Shown: piece after piece, positions 30,148-32,980 of the stretch
How the letters are laid out: every line of letters starts with the position of its first letter
Numbering within the stretch: position 1 is the first letter of the stretch
From: Cellulomonas pakistanensis
GTDB lineage: Bacteria > Actinomycetota > Actinomycetes > Actinomycetales > Cellulomonadaceae
Length of the DNA: 32,980 nucleotides
NCBI RefSeq assembly: GCF_016862755.1
Contig: NZ_BONO01000036.1
Span: 1 to 32,980 of the forward strand
Direction: 5' to 3'
Translations under genes and position numbers: made by a program
The notes under the pieces: generated by a model
What the model was told of the DNA's origin: nothing
The model's input: the letters and a program-made list of their open reading frames with translations, nothing else
The model's database searches: none

Positions 30148-30531
30148 ATGAGCTTCCTGCTGCGGGTCCTGATCAGCGGCGTCGCCCTGTGGCTGGCCGA
30201 GGTGCTGCTGCCCGGGATCACGATCATCGGCGCCGAGACGACGGGCGGGCGGATCGGCGTGATCCTCGCCGTCGCGCTCGTGTTCGGCATCGTCAACGCG
30301 ATCGTGAAGCCGATCGTCAACATCATCTCGATCCCGCTCTACATCCTCACGCTGGGGCTGTTCACGCTGGTCGTCAACGCGCTCATGCTCATGCTCACCG
30401 CGTGGATCACCGAGCAGACCGACTGGGGCCTCCGGATCGACGACTTCGGCGACGCGTTCGTCGGCGCGCTCATCGTCTCCGTGGTGTCCTTCGCGCTGAG
30501 CGTCGCGATCCCGCGCAGCCGGGAGCGCTGA
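30148..30531 (+). CDS. Phage-holin-4_2 family (PF04020-type) membrane protein
   Basis: The 127-aa protein has four predicted membrane helices: LLRVLISGVALWLAEVLL, GVILAVALVFGIVNAIVK, ISIPLYILTLGLFTLVVN-LMLML and FVGALIVSVVSFALSVAI. The family is found widely on bacterial chromosomes (formerly DUF360), and despite its name it is rarely phage-encoded. No lysis gene or phage gene is nearby here, so a cellular envelope role is more likely. FGIVNAIVKPI and the TDWGLRIDDFGDAFVGAL loop are typical. Confidence 0.93.
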   Translation: MSFLLRVLISGVALWLAEVLLPGITIIGAETTGGRIGVILAVALVFGIVNAIVKPIVNIISIPLYILTLGLFTLVVNALMLMLTAWITEQTDWGLRIDDFGDAFVGALIVSVVSFALSVAIPRSRER

Positions 30532-30546
30532 GCACCCGACCCGATC

Positions 30547-30563
30547 GCGCGGCACGTCCGCGC
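30547..30563 (+). terminator. Possible terminator of the holin-family gene
   Basis: GCGCGG / CCGCGC with loop CACGT, 15 nt after the stop. The stem is short, so this is tentative. Confidence 0.35.
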
Positions 30564-30616
30564 AGGTCACCCCCGGGTCGTCACCCGGACGGGCGAAGAT
30601 CACCCGCCCCGATCTG

Positions 30617-30645
30617 TTGCCACCTCCGCCGGGCCCTCCTACCGT
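30617..30645 (+). promoter_or_regulatory. Promoter of the first secreted protein gene
   Basis: TTGCCA (30617-30622), exactly 17 bp, TACCGT (30640-30645). This is the clearest sigma-70-type promoter in the window. Upstream lie repeated TCACCC elements (30567, 30581, 30600). The leader is about 57 nt. Confidence 0.65.
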
Positions 30646-30708
30646 CGGCGTGGTCAGGGTCCGCCAGAGACGTCGTGGACCCGCCGGGGAGACTCAGGGG
30701 GAGTCGCC

Positions 30709-32004
30709 ATGACAGCGCGACCGGGTGCCGCACAGCGTGCGCGCTCGCTCGCGTCGCGATGGGCCCGTCGGGGCCTGTACGCGGCGGGCGGGCTGACGCT
30801 CGCCGGTGCCGCCATGGTCGCGCTCGCCCCCTCCGCGTCCGCGCAGGACGCACCACCGCCCTCGTCCGGGCCGGTCTCGTCGCTGCTCGGCGGCGTCGGT
30901 GACCTGGTCGGCGGCGTCGTGCAGCCGGTGTCCGAGCAGGTCGTGGCCCCCGTGGTGCAGGCGGTGCTGCCGCCGGCTCCCGCGGCCCCCGCTCCGCCGG
31001 CCACGCCCGCGGCACCCGCCGCGCCGGCGCCGGCACCCGCGCCGCCAGCCGCCGCAGAGCCCACGGCACCGGCTGCGCCGGCGCAGCCCGGACCGGCTCC
31101 CGCCGCCGCTGAGGCGGTCGCCTCGACGCCCGCCGCGGGCGGTCCGGCCGGCGGACTGGTCGGCGCCGTGACCTCGGCCCTCGGCGACGGCGTCGTCGCG
31201 CCGGTGGTGGACGCCACGGCCCCCGTGGTCGACGCGGTCGTGGACGGCGTCGTCACCCCGGTCGCGACCGCCACCGACCCGCTCGCCCCGGTCCTCGGAC
31301 CGGTGACCGACGCCGTCGTGGCGCCCGTGGTCGACTCCGTCGTCGCGCCGGTCGTCGTCGTGCTGCAGCCGGTGCTCACGCCCGTGCTCGACGCGGTGGC
31401 CCCGGTCGTGACGCCCGTCCTGACCCCCGTGGTCGGCGGCGTCGTCGACCCGGTGCTCGGCGGCGTCGGCGGCACGCCCGTCGGCGACCTGCTCGACCCC
31501 GTCGTCGGCGTGCTGCGCCCCGTGACCGACCCGGTCCTGCCGCCCACCGCGACGCCCCCGACCGCGCCCGCCGGGCCCGGTGCCGCGGGCACCCCGCCGG
31601 CCGGCGCGCCCGTGCTCGCCGACCTCGGCGCCCTCGAGCTCCTGCTGCCCGGGGCGGGCGCAGGACTCGGCCCGGCGGTCCCGGCCGGCTCGACCGCGGC
31701 CGACGCCGCGACGGCCGCCGACGCCGCGCACCTCGCCCCGTCCGCCGGCTCGGACGACGCGGCCCGGTCCGCGTCCGCCCCGGCCGGCGGCGGCGACCGT
31801 CCGGTCCCGCCCGCCCCGAGCGCGCCGGCCCCGTCCGGCTCCGGCGCCTCCGGCAGCCCGCTGCGCTCCGCCGGCGGCCAGGACGTGCTGGCCGTCCTCA
31901 CCTCGCTCGCGCTGGTCCTCGGCGGCTCCCGGCTCCTGGCCGTGGCCCGCGACCGCGTCGAGCTCCCCCTGCGTCTGCGCGACGTCCCCGTCTTCCCCGC
32001 CTGA
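30709..32004 (+). CDS. Secreted/cell-surface protein with Pro-Val-Val repeats
   Basis: The 431-aa product has a signal peptide: a basic start (RARSLASRWARRGL), hydrophobic YAAGGLTLAGAAMVALAP, and cleavage expected after ASA near residue 45. An Ala/Pro linker (about 85-150) precedes about 20 short degenerate repeats of the type VVAPVVDAVV or PVLTPVLDAVAPVVTPVL (about 155-285). A low-complexity stretch follows, then a C-terminal helix, DVLAVLTSLALVLGGSRLLA (about 390-410), with a basic tail. No LPXTG motif is present, so anchoring would be by that helix. There are no cysteines in the repeats. No function is recognised. RBS AGGGGGAG lies before the ATG. Its neighbour downstream is also secreted and repetitive, suggesting a common surface role. 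Confidence 0.85.
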   Translation: MTARPGAAQRARSLASRWARRGLYAAGGLTLAGAAMVALAPSASAQDAPPPSSGPVSSLLGGVGDLVGGVVQPVSEQVVAPVVQAVLPPAPAAPAPPATPAAPAAPAPAPAPPAAAEPTAPAAPAQPGPAPAAAEAVASTPAAGGPAGGLVGAVTSALGDGVVAPVVDATAPVVDAVVDGVVTPVATATDPLAPVLGPVTDAVVAPVVDSVVAPVVVVLQPVLTPVLDAVAPVVTPVLTPVVGGVVDPVLGGVGGTPVGDLLDPVVGVLRPVTDPVLPPTATPPTAPAGPGAAGTPPAGAPVLADLGALELLLPGAGAGLGPAVPAGSTAADAATAADAAHLAPSAGSDDAARSASAPAGGGDRPVPPAPSAPAPSGSGASGSPLRSAGGQDVLAVLTSLALVLGGSRLLAVARDRVELPLRLRDVPVFPA

Positions 32005-32015
32005 GTCCGGCCCCC

Positions 32016-32040
32016 GGCGCCGCGGCACTGCCGCAGCGCC
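32016..32040 (+). terminator. Hairpin between the two secreted protein genes
   Basis: GGCGC/GCGCC and GCGGC/GCCGC pair around ACT with one C-A mismatch. It starts 11 nt after the stop, so it may separate or attenuate transcription between the two genes. Confidence 0.5.
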
Positions 32041-32097
32041 AGACGGGCCACCGCGCCGCACTCCGGCGCACCGACTCAGAAGCAGGGGAAGACCACC

Positions 32098-32980
32098 ATG
32101 CACACGAACATGAGGCGAGCGGTCCACACCGCTCTGCTGACCGGCGGCATCGTCGTCGCCGGCGCGGTCTCGGCGCACGCCGCCGACGACACCGGCATCC
32201 TGTCCGGCCTCGGGATCGAGGCACCCGTCGACGTCGCCGTGGACGTGTCCGGCCTCGCGGCCGGCGTACTCGGCGACGCGACGACCACCGCGGCGCCGGC
32301 GGCGCCCGCTCCGGCGGCTCCGGCTCCGGCTCCAGCGGCCTCGGCCGGTGGGGGCGCCTCGACGGGCGTGGCGTCCGGCACCGCCGTCGCCGCCCCGGTG
32401 AGCGTCCCGGTCGACGTCTCGACCGTCGCGGTCGGCGTCCTCGGCGACGCGTCCGCCACGTCCGCGGCCCCGGCCGCCGCTCCCGCCCCGCAGCCGGCTC
32501 CGGCCGCCGTGGTCGAGCAGGGCGACGCCGAGGGCGTCGCGTCCGGGACCGCCGTCGCGGCCCCGGTGCACGTCCCGGTCGCCGTCGACGGGGTCGCCCT
32601 CGGCGTCCTCGGCGACGCGAGCACGACGAGCACGGGCGGCACCGTGCCGGCCGGCGCGAGCGGCCCGACCACCACGGTCGAGGCCGGCGACCCCCAGGGC
32701 GTCGGCTCCGGCACCTCGGTCGCCGCGCCGATCACCATCCCGGTCACCATCGGCGACGTCGCCCTCGGGCTCCTCGGCGACGCGTCGACACAGTCGACCG
32801 GCGGGACCGGCACCGGGTCGTCCGGCGCCCCGACCACCACGGTCGGCGGCGGCAGCTCCGACGGGCTGCTCTCGGGCATCGGCGCCGCCTCGCCGATCAG
32901 CGTCCCGATCACCGTCGGCGACGTGTCGCTCGGCCTCCTCGGCGACGCCACCACCGACTCCGGCACCGGCTCGACCGGCG
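32098..32980 (+). CDS. Chaplin-like multi-repeat secreted protein (3' end outside window)
   Basis: The first 294 residues are present, with no stop before the window ends. Signal peptide: MHTNMRRAVHTALLTGGIVV then AGAVSAHA, cleavage expected near residue 28. Five copies of a 32-residue unit follow at about 33, 90, 146, 201 and 256, a period of 55-57 aa, separated by Ala/Pro or Thr/Gly/Ser linkers. The unit reads GVASGTAVAAPVSVPVDVST, then VAVGVLGDAS. It resembles the chaplin (ChpA-C/DUF320) core, in which GVLSGN...PVHVPVNVCGN leads to a second strand, but all cysteines are replaced. Chaplins coat surfaces by forming amyloid-like fibres. A similar surface role is inferred. RBS AGGGGAAG lies 7 nt before the ATG. 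Confidence 0.85.
   Translation, partial: MHTNMRRAVHTALLTGGIVVAGAVSAHAADDTGILSGLGIEAPVDVAVDVSGLAAGVLGDATTTAAPAAPAPAAPAPAPAASAGGGASTGVASGTAVAAPVSVPVDVSTVAVGVLGDASATSAAPAAAPAPQPAPAAVVEQGDAEGVASGTAVAAPVHVPVAVDGVALGVLGDASTTSTGGTVPAGASGPTTTVEAGDPQGVGSGTSVAAPITIPVTIGDVALGLLGDASTQSTGGTGTGSSGAPTTTVGGGSSDGLLSGIGAASPISVPITVGDVSLGLLGDATTDSGTGSTG

Noticed and set aside
30148..30531. Prophage remnant because of a holin-family gene
   Set aside because: The PF04020 family is mainly chromosomal. No integrase, lysin, capsid or attachment site is nearby.
30709..32980. LPXTG-anchored cell-wall proteins
   Set aside because: No LPXTG or similar motif is visible in the first protein, and the second is cut off by the window end.
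1..32980. CRISPR arrays, insertion sequences, att sites, toxin-antitoxin genes
   Set aside because: Both strands were read for regularly spaced direct repeats, transposase motifs and small paired genes. None was found.

Overview
This window looks like chromosomal DNA from a high-GC actinobacterium, most probably Cellulomonas or a close relative in the Micrococcales. The evidence is the extreme GC bias at third codon positions, frequent GTG starts, a single-gene GH94 cellobiose phosphorylase behind a CebR/CelR-type operator, a DtxR/IdeR-type iron box, a CopC plus CopD-CtaG pair, and F420/PPOX- and chaplin-like genes. No insertion sequence, CRISPR array, prophage or plasmid function was found. 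The window reads as core or soft-core chromosome ending in a surface-protein locus.

Layout. 1-1800: an unknown gene downstream of dcd (minus strand). 1836-1899: a large imperfect inverted repeat. 2025-4565: cellobiose phosphorylase with its operator, followed by a strong terminator and tRNA-Gly(CCC). 4949-6793: an unknown gene that converges on an Lrp/AsnC regulator, which is divergent from a DUF2000 gene. 6794-7643: an 850-bp gene-free stretch holding many DnaA-box-like sequences, two hairpins with an identical core, and a possible minus-strand small RNA. 7644-9806: a DinB-fold protein, heme oxygenase with overlapping iron-box and palindromic operators, and a TetR regulator. 9883-13618: a GAF-GGDEF diguanylate cyclase, a thioredoxin/NHL protein and a small membrane protein. 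13789-18761: an S9 peptidase downstream of CopD-CtaG and CopC. 18913-21553: a RadC-like protein, a Nudix hydrolase, a DUF2207-like membrane protein and a PPOX flavoprotein. 21612-25352: a 2-oxoacid dehydrogenase operon (E1alpha, E1beta, E2) behind two tandem palindromes. 25564-28855: a three-gene signalling operon (receiver-PP2C phosphatase, CHASE3-like histidine kinase, lone receiver), translationally coupled throughout. 28969-30531: an aromatic/histidinol-phosphate aminotransferase and a holin-family membrane protein. 30709-32980: two secreted Ala/Pro/Val-rich proteins. The second runs off the window and carries at least five regularly spaced chaplin-like repeats without cysteine.

A pattern running through the window is that many genes have a -10-like hexamer ending 6-7 nt before the start codon, with no Shine-Dalgarno sequence. 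This is what leaderless mRNAs look like. It was used to choose several starts. The other recurring pattern is a 1-4 nt stop/start overlap (GTGA, TGATG) inside operons. The most unusual items are the DnaA-box/hairpin region at 6.8-7.6 kb, the doubly controlled heme oxygenase promoter, the tandem TACG-N4-CGTA operators of the dehydrogenase operon, and the cysteine-free chaplin-repeat protein at the right edge.
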